This document shows, piece after piece, positions 13,001-31,783 of a stretch of 64,000 nt of DNA (position 1 is the stretch's first letter; each line of letters begins with the position of its first letter). The notes below the pieces were generated by a model that was not told where the DNA came from, ran no database searches, and saw only the letters and a list, made by a program, of their open reading frames with translations. Source of the stretch: Elysia chlorotica. Its lineage: Eukaryota; Mollusca; Gastropoda; Plakobranchidae. The position numbers and the translations under genes are program-made. The stretch is from positions 116,074 through 180,073 of the forward strand of contig RQTK01000503.1 of assembly GCA_003991915.1 (NCBI GenBank). The letters are read 5' to 3'.

Positions 13001-14039
13001 GGATCAGTGGGCAAGGGCGTTACTTCACTAGTGCAGGGATCAACAGGCAGCAAACAAGGAGAAAGTAGAGATAAATTTTTATTGACAGACACTGATTCAT
13101 AGTGATTCTGCCAGCACTGCTATAGAAATTCCACTATTTTAGGGTATTTTCAAAATTCATATCTTTTGAATCAATAAAGATAGATTGAAAAGTATTAAGA
13201 TTTGAAAACTTCAGCTTTGTGTCTTTCTTTGTGTCATCTCCCACCGCTTTCATTGTTGGGTCAAAGGGAAAAAAGTCAACCTTCAGTTTCAAGGGCTGAC
13301 CATAACTATTTATCATAGCGAAGATAATATTTACATAGTATTGTGTATATAGAGTGGTAGATTGAGAAGTGTCTTCTTCTTCTTCGGTATTACTGCTCAT
13401 ATTCAATATTTTGAATATTATTAGCAGGTTTGGTTACTTATATTACAAGGCATAGATATGTGGTGAAAGTGTGTTATGAGTATGTTGTGAGTTGTGTTAG
13501 GGTTGACTAGATGCCTGAGCCTAGAGAAGTGTGATGTTAGTGAGTTGTGCTAGGCTTGCCTAGAGGAATAATGAAGTGAAGTGTGATTATTTCTATTATT
13601 ATTTTCTTTTTTGGTGTGTTTTTTTCATGTGTTTTACAGATTTAATGAATTATATAGTACAACTCGGATTCAACAAATTACATCATTAATTTTCAAAACT
13701 TTCTTGGATGCATGATTCTTTTAAGCCATGTAATTGTAAGGCTCACCACTACCCTACCTACCCACTACCCTACCTCCATTTCATTAAATTTGTACCTTGA
13801 TGATGTTGAGTCAATCACACCCCAACCCATCTCTACTGACAACTTTTCCATGGGAATTTTATTTGTTGCCTGTTTTAAACTTGTCTGACTCGCATATTAT
13901 CTGTTTCTCTGCAAATTCAAATGCATGCAAATATTTTTATAAAATATATATACCAGAAATTGTATAATACTGACCAGTTCGTTATAGTATCTTGCAAATC
14001 CTTTTGCTTTTCATAATAGGCTACATTCGACGACGCCAT
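1010..14039 (-). CDS. KIZ: Kizuna-like centrosomal protein, 17 coding exons
   Basis: Kizuna is a centrosomal PLK1 substrate that stabilises the pericentriolar material at mitotic spindle poles. Coding exons in transcript order: 13975-14039, 11706-11768, 10951-11113, 10366-10545, 9724-9967, 8933-9130, 8433-8592, 7915-8055, 6858-7022, 6241-6405, 5327-5474, 4745-4898, 3982-4083, 2887-3019, 2391-2504, 1908-1969 and 1010-1116. All phases agree, giving 787 aa with both copies of the duplicated exon or 732 aa with one (human KIZ is about 670 aa). Family evidence: the N-terminal coiled coil (exons 1-3, with YWRKICEDERRAKQRNE resembling human LKEICESEKKAHTRNQE), the ETAAYKNM segment matching human ETEAYQLL, and an acidic C-terminus ending DFYD exactly as in human. 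Exons 4-5 are Q-rich. Residues about 358-600 form a hydrophobic, probably helical region that I cannot align with human KIZ. The start is the first ATG of the exon beside the divergent BABAM2 promoter. Confidence 0.88.
1252..1480 (+). mobile_element. LINE reverse-transcriptase C-terminal remnant
   Basis: The plus strand encodes RWDGQVAKMLDSW (from 1261), then after a break FQRRRERPSLGWRDVTAHQF. This is the usual order R-W-x-GHVARM followed by GRP-x-x-RWRD at the end of RTE/Jockey-like reverse transcriptases. Stops and frame breaks show it is dead. It lies antisense in the last KIZ intron. Confidence 0.65.
3035..3150. repeat. 35-bp minisatellite next to a KIZ splice acceptor
   Basis: About 3.4 direct units of 35 bp: 3035-3065 with a 4-bp deletion, then 3066-3100, 3101-3135, and partial 3136-3150. 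The array starts 16 bases from the acceptor of exon 2887-3019. Read on the transcribed strand, each unit supplies a pyrimidine tract with TTTCCTAAG. Confidence 0.9.
6241..6405 (-). CDS. KIZ: KIZ duplicated exon, transcript-downstream copy
   Basis: Same length, phase and protein as 6858-7022, again with a CAAG acceptor and an AG|GCAAGT donor. The three differences (codons for Asp, Ile and Thr near the 3' end of the exon) are silent. The flanking introns are also duplicated, so this is a genomic tandem duplication and not a processed copy. Confidence 0.8.
6858..7022 (-). CDS. KIZ: KIZ duplicated exon, transcript-upstream copy
   Basis: This 165-nt exon enters with one base and leaves with two, so it can be skipped or repeated without a frameshift. 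It encodes 55 residues that include VSMVVLEQITLIVRN and LLPLDLLDGNMAIL. The acceptor is TTTCAAG and the donor reads AG|GCAAGT, a GC rather than GT donor. The copy at 6241-6405 has an identical translation and differs at three synonymous sites. Whether transcripts use one or both copies cannot be told from DNA. Confidence 0.8.
8617..8634. repeat. G homopolymer (18 bp)
   Basis: The run lies in a KIZ intron about 25 bases from the acceptor of exon 8433-8592. On the transcribed strand it is a run of C and extends the polypyrimidine tract. Confidence 0.9.
12171..13850. repeat. Pair of about 260-285 bp direct repeats in KIZ intron 1
   Basis: 12171-12430 and 13567-13850 are clearly related. Both run from an ATGAAGT-AAGTGTGATTATTTC start, through TTGGATGCATGATTCTTT, to CCCAACCCATCT-CTACTGACAACTTT. 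They flank about 1.1 kb of unrelated sequence. This could be a local duplication or the ends of a non-autonomous element. No target-site duplication or transposase was recognised. Confidence 0.7.
13975..14039 (-). CDS. KIZ: KIZ first coding exon (start codon)
   Basis: The ATG is at 14039-14037 and encodes MASSNVAYYEKQKDLQ, matching the human SPDYYERLGQLQ region. The donor is GTCAGT at 13974-13969 and leaves phase 2. It joins the exon at 11768, which restores a KRLDLEKK-like segment (QRMELERQ). Confidence 0.85.
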
Positions 14040-14736
14040 GTTTAAACAAGTGAATGGAAACGATAATTAAGTGTGGATAAGATCAAGCGTTAGTATTTTC
14101 ATATTTATTTTACAATGTTACAAATTATTTTTTATCCCTATTTTAAATTTGTTCATGTAATAAAATTTTAAATGCATTCTTTTGAAAAAGTTTTACTATG
14201 TTTTTTTTAGCAATAATGCTATGTATTTTAATGCATTGCAAAGGAAAAAAAATAATGATAATAATAGTTCCAATCCAGTCTCGGTAAGGGGTGACTATTC
14301 TTTAGTTTTCGTCCAAAACGAAAGTGAAAAGAAACTGATCAGAAAATTTAATAGAATCAGAAAATTGGGGAATATGAAGAAATAATTTCCTGTGTTGCTC
14401 TGAGAGCCACTGAAGGGTTAGCCTACTGTAGACGCACACAGTTGGGAAATTGATTTGTGTGAACATTAAATAGATATGTATTTCTAGTTCGTGATCTTGT
14501 TCTTTTTTCAGGGAGCAATGTCAAAATCATTACCCATTTAGATCTAGATAAGATTTTGATCTATAGAGAGCAAGAGAATCAGATGACATAATTATTGAGG
14601 ATCTATTCAAAATCAAATAGTGTCCCAGCTTTTAGTTGAGCTAGATCTAGATCTAGATTAGTTATAGAATCTAGATCTAGATAAACCAGTATACATCTAA
14701 TCTAGACTCTAGTGCTAAGATTCTCAAACAGAGACA
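14040..14736. promoter_or_regulatory. Divergent KIZ/BABAM2 intergenic region, probable bidirectional promoter
   Basis: 697 bp separate the two start codons, which point away from each other. No third gene fits in the gap, so both 5' UTRs and core promoters must lie here or in unseen upstream exons. The BABAM2-proximal half contains repeated GATCTA/TAGATC palindromes (about 14541-14705). No clear TATA box was assigned. Confidence 0.6.
14536..14705. repeat. AGATCT/TAGATC palindromic cluster
   Basis: Multiple overlapping copies of the self-complementary hexamers AGATCT and CTAGAT(C), densest at 14641-14682. A similar patch lies at about 27296-27366 upstream of RRP36. Confidence 0.7.
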
Positions 14737-22958
<8,222 letters not shown>

Positions 22959-23085
22959 GAGGATTGTTGTAAAAGCCATTGGCGAAGACAATATAATTAT
23001 TCCTAAAATCATTCAGTGTATTAAGTATTGAAAGGATAATTAATGTATACATTATAATTTTTACATTGGTCTAGAAAGATAAGGG

Positions 23086-23178
23086 TACAGTGGACCTTGG
23101 ATATAACGAAATTGTTGGGCCTGAGTTAAAATTTTGTTATAACCAAGGTTTTGTTATAACCAAGGTTTTGTTATTCGA
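23086..23178. mobile_element. Terminal remnant of a pogo/Tigger-like DNA transposon
   Basis: The stretch opens with ACAGTGGACCTTGGATATAA and then has repeated GTTATAACCAAGGTTTT units. This resembles the CAGTGGAACCTCGATATAACGAA-type ends common in pogo/Tigger-like elements of invertebrates. No transposase frame and no matching opposite end were found, so it is an isolated end. Confidence 0.5.
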
Positions 23179-23966
23179 TGATTGACCTGCAGATTATGAG
23201 TGAATAAGTACTTCATATGGCGATTGCAAGTTCTTTTTTCTTCTAGATGTAACCCTTTCTTTTTCTCATCACTTCTTTTGCTTTAAATTTATTTTAAGCT
23301 TGTAGCGATGAGTAGAAATCGAAAACAGTTGGACCTAGAGCTCCAGTTGATTATTTAACTTGATAGAGTGCAAATGACTGGCATTGACTGATTCAACTGA
23401 TTGAAATTTATTGAGTTGCGAATGGGCAAACATAGGCTAGGCATTAGGTAACAAGTAACATCAACCAATGAGTGGAGAGGAAGAATTTCCGAAGAACAAA
23501 GACGTGAGGGGTCTAGCCTAGCCTATCGTGTGTATGGCTGGCGTCATTGTTAATCAGCGTTGCCATCCAATTTTTAAAAAAAAAAAGACTAAATTTGGAG
23601 TAAAAAAAAAGACTAAATTAGACAAAAAAGAAAAAAAGAACATACACCCCCTCACTCTTGCAAAATCTCACTAGTTTTGTTAAACAAAAAATTCAGTTGT
23701 TTAGTGGGTTTTTTTTTTATAAAATGGAATAAAATTAAGAATAGATCTAGATTTGATATGCCTGTACACTCCCATACATAAAAATAAAAAATAAATAGAA
23801 AAAAGGGGAAAAGCAAAAAAAAAACTAAAAGTGCCCAAAAACCAGTACATGTAACACTAAAGGCAACCAAAAAAGACTAGATCTAAATCTACTCTAAAAA
23901 AACGGAAAATGGCATCGCAGTTGTAAATTGTAGACCATCAATAGCCTAGTGCCTCTTCACCCCAGA

Positions 23967-24060
23967 AAGAGAGAGAGGCGGAGAGAAAGAGCGAGAGATG
24001 GAAAGAGAAAAAGAAAGAGAGAGGGGGGGAGTAGGGAAAGGTTCCGCGCGCGAGAGAGAG
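23967..24060. repeat. GA-rich low-complexity tract
   Basis: Degenerate GAGAGA/GAAAGA purine tract between BABAM2 and RRP36. Overlapping Arg/Glu- and Ser/Leu-rich frames are artefacts of it. Confidence 0.8.
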
Positions 24061-25942
24061 TGTGCTCTCCGCGGTGTACCCTGCTCTTTGGGCCTTTGGT
24101 GGCGCGTCAACAACAGTTCGTTGAATTTGCCAAACCTTGGACTGGCATTGGCGCGCACACACACAAATGTTTTTTTTTCTTTTTTTTTTAATCTTACCTT
24201 GCCTACGGTTAGCTTAAAAGTGTTATAAAAGCATGATTTGTAATTTTTTCCTCATTGTTTATGATTTTAAACAAAAGTATGAAAACTTTTATTGTTGAAA
24301 TGAGGGAGTGCAGCTTTTTTTTTTTTTCTTTTATAAATTTTATATTCATGTACTGTGCATACTTAAACCATGCATGTGTTAGAGATAAAGAGGTTAACTT
24401 AATACAATATCCATGTGGGTAGATTTTGCCCTTCAGTAGTTGAGTGAGTGTTATGTCATTGGTTCAGTAAATTGAACAGTAATACATAATTGTATTAAAA
24501 AAAAACACTAATCATTTTGCACCAAATTTTTTTAATCATTTGTATGATGTACTTATTCTTAAAGAAACTTTGTATCAGAGTATTCTGCAAAACGATTATA
24601 AAATTATATAATGTAAATCTATGATGCACATGACTCATAAGCATGTATACACATAAATTATAATATTCAAATTACATGTTTGTATACGTTAAGTGATATG
24701 TTGAGTTTTGTTTAACTCTCTGCATTATTTCTATAGTACATGTATAATGAAATAATTTGTGAAAATGAAGAAAACTGTGTTTGAGTATGTAGGATTAAGT
24801 AGAAATACTATTGTTATACATGATATGTGTAAGTGGTATATTTTTCTCTTGCTCTGGTTACAATTTTTCTTTGTATTTATTTTGTTGCTTTCCATTTTTA
24901 TCAAAGCTTTTTATGTTACAACCTTTGATGATTTTATTTTTTCACACATGCGGAATGCATACATGTACTGTTTATTCTTTTTTCCTTCTTCAGTTTTCTT
25001 TACTCAAAACAAGAAATAAAAATACAAAAAGATATCTAAAAATTGCCTTATATATTTTTTTTTATCAAAACATGCTACAAGTACATATTTGTGAATTCAT
25101 TTCCTCTTCATCAAAATATATAAAATATCACTATGGTGGTAAGAAAAAAAATTACCTTTCAAAGATGTTTAAATGTTTTTCTTTTGTGAATGTTTAATCT
25201 ATCACAAAAACTCCCCTTCCTCCCATTATTAAAAAAAAAATGAAATTTTTGTTTTGTTTTGTTTTTTAATGATAGAAGGGAAGTATAGATAACAAAAATG
25301 AACTCACAGTCAATTTCGTGCATACACAGACATGTTCAAGTTAGTTTTCAAGATTTACATGATCTGTTTAGATAGAAGTCGGTTACAATATAATGTGTAC
25401 CTATCTCAACAAAAACTGCTTTTCTAACAACAACATAAGGCATGCCACAGCGTAATTCTTATGAAATCATCTAACACCTTGCCTCCAGTTAGGTACTCAT
25501 TTTACAGTGAAGTGATGCGCAATCAAATGACTTGTAAGCTTTTTGTGCGATCATAACTGTGGAGACAAATAAAATTTCTGAAATTAAAGAAAATTAATAT
25601 TAAGATAAACAGTATAATTTTTTTTTGAAGCTTACTCCTAGTAACCCAAAAAATTAATATTTTCAAGCATTAAAAAAGAAAATTAGAAGATACCTGTTAT
25701 ATCCACCTCATATCCAAGGTATGATTTTAATCTTTCTGTTTCAATATTTGACTTAAAATAATATAATTTTTTTTTTCAATTTTGCTAACTCTCTCCCTTC
25801 TTTACTTTTAGCCGCTGCCTCACTAAGTGTCTTGAAAAAAAATACATGATAAAATCAATTAAATTAGAAAAGTTATAACTTTGTCAACAAGTTATAGTAA
25901 CTAAACAAAAAATGAGGGAAAAAAATATAAAGAGAAAAAAAG

Positions 25943-25977
25943 TTCTTCTTTTTCTTCTTCTTCTTCTTCTTCTCCTT

Positions 25978-26008
<31 letters not shown>
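25943..26008. repeat. (CTT)n microsatellite
   Basis: About 20 CTT units with one CTC interruption. Confidence 0.95.
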
Positions 26009-26213
26009 ATGTGTGACTTATCTGGTTTTTCCACTGATTCCTTCATATGAAGATAGGTGGATCCGATGAGATTTAAACTGCGAACTTCCTGCTCTCAGTT
26101 GTTTCATCTCTTGTAGGGCGCAGGGGTGTTGTTGCAGTAGTTGTTTTAGTTTGCCTTTTTGTTCGATTTGTTTTCTTGTTTAAGAAATGGGAACTAAGAG
26201 TAATACCATGTCA

Positions 26214-26324
26214 TCTTCTTCTTCTTCTTCTTCTTCTTCTTCTTCTTCTTCTTCTTCTTCTTCTTCTTCTTCTTCTTCTTCTTCTTCTTCTTCTTCTTCT
26301 TCTTCTTCTTCTTCTTCTTCTTCT
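26214..26324. repeat. (CTT)n microsatellite, long
   Basis: About 37 nearly perfect units. They produce spurious poly-Ser and poly-Glu frames. The right flank (26325-26400) resembles 13374-13440, another piece of the same dispersed repeat. Confidence 0.95.
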
Positions 26325-26482
26325 ATCTTAGTATCACTGCTCAAATTCAACATAATATTGAATATTATTAGCAAGTTTGATTACTTCCACGTTTGGTTCA
26401 TAAATACTTGAATATTTTTGTAATTTACATATTCTTTTTTTTTTTTTCAATTTTTATTCAACTCCATTTTTCCTTCTTTTTG

Positions 26483-26800
26483 TTAATTTTTTTTCAATAT
26501 GACGTTAATAACCTCTTGGAAGGCCTCAGCACTTTGGGCATTCACATCTTTCTGAGGGAGGTGGTCCCATTCTCGCACTGATTTCGGGAAGAAAGATTGT
26601 AGCCCAAGTTCTTTTTTTGCAGGAATTCTTTTTAATTGTGTGTTTGAAACTTGAGTGCGTCTGGCACGCGTCACAACTTGCTGCAATTTATTACACATTA
26701 CATTGGCAGTGTCTTGAAGGATTTCAAAGAGGTTTTGCGACGATGTTGAAGGTCTACCACCAGTTTAGAATTTGGAGCATGTCACCCACACTGTTGGTAT
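26483..26800 (-). mobile_element. LINE reverse-transcriptase C-terminal fragment
   Basis: The minus strand encodes a piece ending with LGLQSFFPKSVREWDHLPQ, then VNAQSAEAFQEVI. This is the conserved N-SFFPRTIREWNxLP-x(n)-S-x-EAFK ending of CR1/Jockey-type reverse transcriptases. The upstream sequence to about 26800 still shows RT-tail similarity, but in shifted frames. It is a degraded 5'-truncated copy. Confidence 0.75.
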
Positions 26801-28559
26801 AACATAACAGGTTGTTTTTTGTTGTTGTTGTAATTTTTTTTTTTTCTTTTGTTGGTATTCGCATTTTATTTTTCAAAGAATCGCATTGTTTTTAGGTTTT
26901 TGTTCGATACTTTTAGGATACTTGTAGACGTTGTCTTGTGAAGTTGTAAACATCCGGTGAATTACATGCATGAGAATGGAGAACGCTGCCTACTTTCACT
27001 TCAGTACTAAACTTGCAGTAAACAAAACCTCCTAATTCTAATCTATACCCTGGCCTAAGCGGAGTTGAGATTCTGGCACTCCTTGAGTTTTTGTTGCCGT
27101 GAAATCAGCTTGGGGTTTAAACCAAAGTTGCGCCGAAAGCTTCAACTGTCAGTGTCACACTGTCACTGCGACTGTGTGAGTTCTTTCTGTTTAAGAATTG
27201 TACATTTCCCACCCAGATTCTAGCTTCTACTAAAGGTACTCTTCCAGTTCATTGGTTCGTGTTTCCTCAGATCTGATACATATGAAATTATAGATCTATC
27301 TGGGCCTTGAATTTATTTAATTTTTGTTCAGGTGATATAGATCTAATCTAGATCTAGATCTAGATGTAATTGCGATCAATAATTTTTTAAAGTAAAGATA
27401 ACTTACATGTAACTGCATCTTTTAAAAGTACAGAGCCCATGATTAGATCTTGTGCTGTGGAAAACCTGTTTCTACCAATAAACTTCAAGAGTGCCCTAGT
27501 CTATAATCTGTGATTTTGATTATATTCTATTTTATATTTTTTTATTTTTTTTTTTCTGTATTCATTAGTTGTCGTAAACTAGGTCTAAAAAATCTGATTT
27601 AGTTAGTACTTATTTTTTTACTTAGACTAAGTTTGTATTTATTGTAATTTTTTTTTTTAGACTATCTATGTCTTTAATATTATTTTGATGGAAAGTCTGA
27701 AAATGTAGACGCCATCTTGAAATTTTATAGAGCTTACAAATAAAATTATAAAAATTAAGTACCAAAAACGAAAAAATAGTCAGTCATCAGTGTACTATGC
27801 GGTCTTCGTTCTTTTTGTGTACATCCCCTTAGTGAACATTGTGTAACACGCAGAACACGGATGCTTTCTGACTTGCCTCATCTTCCTTAAATACCCAATT
27901 TATTATTCCTCACATTTTTGCCTGTCTGGATACACGATACACACATGTGCAACCAAAAGCATGGACAAGAGCTAAAGCCAACGAACGCTTCCTCCTCACC
28001 CCCTCCAAGCTTATACTCAGTTGCTGGTTATGAAATAAAGATCTAGACTAATCTAGCAGTAGCAGGTGTGCTGGTGTATCTATTGAGGCTAGAACACTGC
28101 TAATGCTAGCATAAACTTACTACTTGGTAGTATTTGAACACATGCATTATGCTATGAGTTGTGTCCCATTTGTCAGTGTTCCTCCCTCCCCCCCCCAAAT
28201 CCTCAGTTATCGAATGTATACTTGTACATATAGAAAATACACTTTAAAAAAATGTCCTGTTTGTGCTGTTGTATCACTATTAAGAGTTTTACTGTATTTT
28301 TTTCAACCTCTAGTAAAAGGGCATTAGGTGCTTCTTAATTAAAAATGACTCAAAAGGCCCAAATTTCGACTCCTCCCTGATCCATCCTGGTTGATTCACA
28401 TATTTAAAAAAAAAAAGTTTTCATTGAAAGAAAGGTCCTAGACTTCAGGAGATGTTACCATAAAATGTTCAAATTGACTTGAGTTCGGTATCTTTGCTTT
28501 GTTTTTTGCTCATTTACTTAGTGTTTATTTATTACCAGCCAGATTTGTAACCACAAAAA

Positions 28560-31500
28560 ATGGAAGTTGAAGAGGGGCCACCGTCTTCATCATCATCCAC
28601 TTTGGTAGGTATCTGATCAATATGACCTCAATGGTTTTACAGTTTTGTCCCCAATGGCCAATTGTACTCATAAAAAAATGCAATATCAATTTATCACTAT
28701 ACATCTTTATGCTAGCCGTGTAAATATATTTTATGAGAAATTTGACTTGAAGAAGCAGTTTGTATGTGGCATATTAAGTACATAACTTTCAACATTAGTG
28801 AGATTGTTTTTAGGGCACATCAACACGGTTACAGCTATATTGTGCCCATTGTGTTCTAAGACAGTTGCTACATTATGCTAGTAGCAACAGTGACTCCTTT
28901 ATCTCTCTGACAGGTAACAGCATGTGCATGAAAAGTTTGATTAAAAGTAAAGGGTATATGCAGTAGTTTCAAAGATCATTGTGTAGGATTATCACAGATA
29001 AATTTTATTATACACACCAATGTCCTTCAGATACCTCAGAAGGACTATATGCTCTCTAATGGTTTGGAAGCTAGGGACAGATTTCTTTCCTGTTAAAAAA
29101 GCGGGCATTCAACCAGAATATGACTTATGGATAATTGACAGTTGCAGGTATGACACTGTCTCAGTAGGAAGGTGTGAGTAAGATGAGAGAGAATATCCAA
29201 GTCGGTCTCGACTAAGTACCACCTGATCTCATCTTCTAGCCTGAGACGCTCCTTCCCAGTGACCAAATGTGGTTGGACTGTAGTTTGTTTGTCAGGTTGT
29301 TCAATCGCGCTTTCCAATTTTCTCTTATAAACTTATGTACATTTGGCTTTGCACCTGATGCAGTTATCTACACCCGAGTTGGTTCCAGTGGCTGCAGTTT
29401 ATGAATTTTTCTCAATATGTGGAGAGTTTTTGGATATTTCAAGTTTGCCTCTCCAACTGCCTTCACTAGGGAAAGCGAGTCAGAGAGGATAAAAAACAAT
29501 TTTCTTTTCTTGAGGTGGAAACAGTGTCAAGTGCCATGCACAGGGCAACTGCCTCCGCAGTAAATATTGACGCCTTGGCGCTCACCTCGCATTATTTATC
29601 TGCTGAGTATGAGTGACAAGCAGCTCCTTTAGACCCGTCAGTGAAAAATAATTAATTCTCTGAATGGTTTTTCACGATTTGTTCAAACTTTTCTAATTCT
29701 CAATATAATTCTAGAGGGGTTTTGTCCTTCTGGAGAACTGTCATGTTAAGAACGCTTCCTGGTCTTTCCGAAAATTTTTCTTCTTCAATAGAGTTAATAT
29801 CTCGGTCGATTTCAAGGAGCTGCCGAACACCAATTCCAAAAGGGGGGGAGTCGCGTTCAGTGAAGATTAAAATTTTTCTGTAGAACTTCATTGGAAAACA
29901 GGTTGAAAAGCAGGCTTGCCTCTTAATTTTTTCTTTTTCTGCAGTGAAAGTGACCATTCATTTTTTAGGGTTATAGACCTATAGTTCTTGTCTCATTTAC
30001 CTCAAAATGTATTTAAGGCACCTTAAATGTTATAATTGATTGATTTTTTTTTTTTTTTAAATTTTGTTGTTGTTGTTGTAATCTGTAAATTGTATGTATT
30101 ATTTAAAATCAAATAACACAAATCTCTTCTAAAAATGTTCATCCTCATGTGGTTCAGAATAAAAGAATAGTGAATATTATGTATTGTCACTGTGTTTAGC
30201 ATTATATGTACATCCATTGTTTTTAATTTTGAATAATATTTTCTTCTTTTTTCTTTTCAGGATGCTATCAGAGAAGGTGAGTGAATTTGAGTAACTCATT
30301 ATGATAATTATCAATGTAGTTTAAAAATGAGGTTTTTGTGCTTTTAGTTTTAAGCTTATTCAGAATAATTAATAAGATGCAAAAGATAAACTTATTGGTC
30401 AATTTTAGATACAATGTGGAAAGTCTTTGCACCTTTTTAAGAAAAAAGAATTACGTAAACTTTTAAGATGAACCCTTTCCTTTTTTTAAAGTATTGTTTT
30501 CTTATAATATTAAGTTTACATTTTAAAAATTAACGTTTTTACATCTTTTTTTTTATTGTTCTTCCTTTGAAGTTTCTTAAGGGTAAAGAGCTATGCATGA
30601 TTTCGTTACACTGAGCAATAAAATTAATTGATCCCAGATAGGCAATGTTTGAATGTGCTTCTTGGATATTATTCAATTTTTTAATTATTTTTGTCTATTT
30701 TTTTTTTTAAAGCAGATAATCACGGGTCAGTTAAAATACTTTTCAGAATGCAAATTTTATAATCGTTAGAAATTCAAAGCACACCAAATAAAGAAGAAAA
30801 TTTGATTGACAATAGGTTGGGTTTTTTTTTTCCAGAGATGTCCCATGTACCACTGAGTGAGTTAAAAGCTATGCAAGATAAATTAGGACTTAAAGCGTAA
30901 GTATAATTTTGTAGTTGCCATTGATACATTGTGTATATGGAAGGGCTTAATAAGTAAGATGTGGTGATTATATATATTTTGTGTTTTCCATAAATTTACA
31001 CAAAACACTCAAGAACACCAGCTGTCATTTTGATAGTTTCCAAAAAGCAACGTCTTAAGCTAAGTGCCACTCATCATCCTGGAGTGTCCTGTCGGTTGGC
31101 ATCAGTTATCCTGTCCCCCCACATTTCTCGATTTCTCATAGTTCACAATCAGGTTGATCCCTTTAGTTCCACTTATTTATCTTCCCAGCCTGTCCTAGAT
31201 CTTTTTTCTCCGTTTGTCTCTCACTCTCTGTTAATTGTTTTCCAGTTGTAATAATGTGTACTAAATTATGTCTCTACGTAACCGTATGACATGGTCAACA
31301 TATTTTGCTTGTTGTCCCCTTACTGTATGAAAATATTTTCGTTGGTTAAATAAATGCCAGGTTAAATACTTATATCTTATACTTTATATGATCTGTCTAG
31401 TAAAAAAAAATACTCTATGAATACATGATTCATTCATATGCATAAGGCTTTGGAGTAGTTGAGTAGTTGTGATGCTTTAACGTCCAATTTCAGCCCTATA

Positions 31501-31752
31501 TAGGCTATATTGTGGGCAGACCCCAGGACCTGCGTCTGACATTTGGATGTGTTACCAAATGCAAGATAGGTTGGGATACTATGACTCATCCAGTCACATT
31601 AAACTGACACTACACAATATAGTGCTGATGTAAGGCAGTAAAGCAACTGAACAACAGCACCGACCCAACCAGTAGGGGGGTAAAATCGCCGAACCACGGA
31701 CGTCCTGTGTCGGAAGCTGATGTTCTACTCATCCAGGGCTACTGCCCCCCCC

Positions 31753-31783
<31 letters not shown>

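Larger units (their letters stand above)
22959..28559. other. Intergenic region between BABAM2 and RRP36
   Basis: No conserved coding region was found. The stretch contains the BABAM2 3' UTR (end not located), a pogo-like terminal repeat near 23.1 kb, a GA-rich patch at 23967-24060, AT-rich DNA at 24.2-25.9 kb, two TTC arrays, a LINE tail at 26.5-26.8 kb, an AGATCT patch at 27.3 kb, and the RRP36 promoter or 5' UTR towards the right end. Confidence 0.6.

Noticed and set aside
24759-25197. Two overlapping plus-strand frames of 86 and 128 aa rich in Phe, Leu and Ser
   Set aside because: AT-rich DNA downstream of BABAM2 with T-run codons; no domain, splice pattern or start context supports them.
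26041-26115. Possible tRNA-like B box between two TTC arrays (TTAAACTGCGAAC)
   Set aside because: The B-box match is poor, no A box is seen, and it does not align to the SINE head.
26180-26411. Poly-Glu / poly-Ser open frames
   Set aside because: Direct translation of a TTC microsatellite in different frames; no flanking domain.
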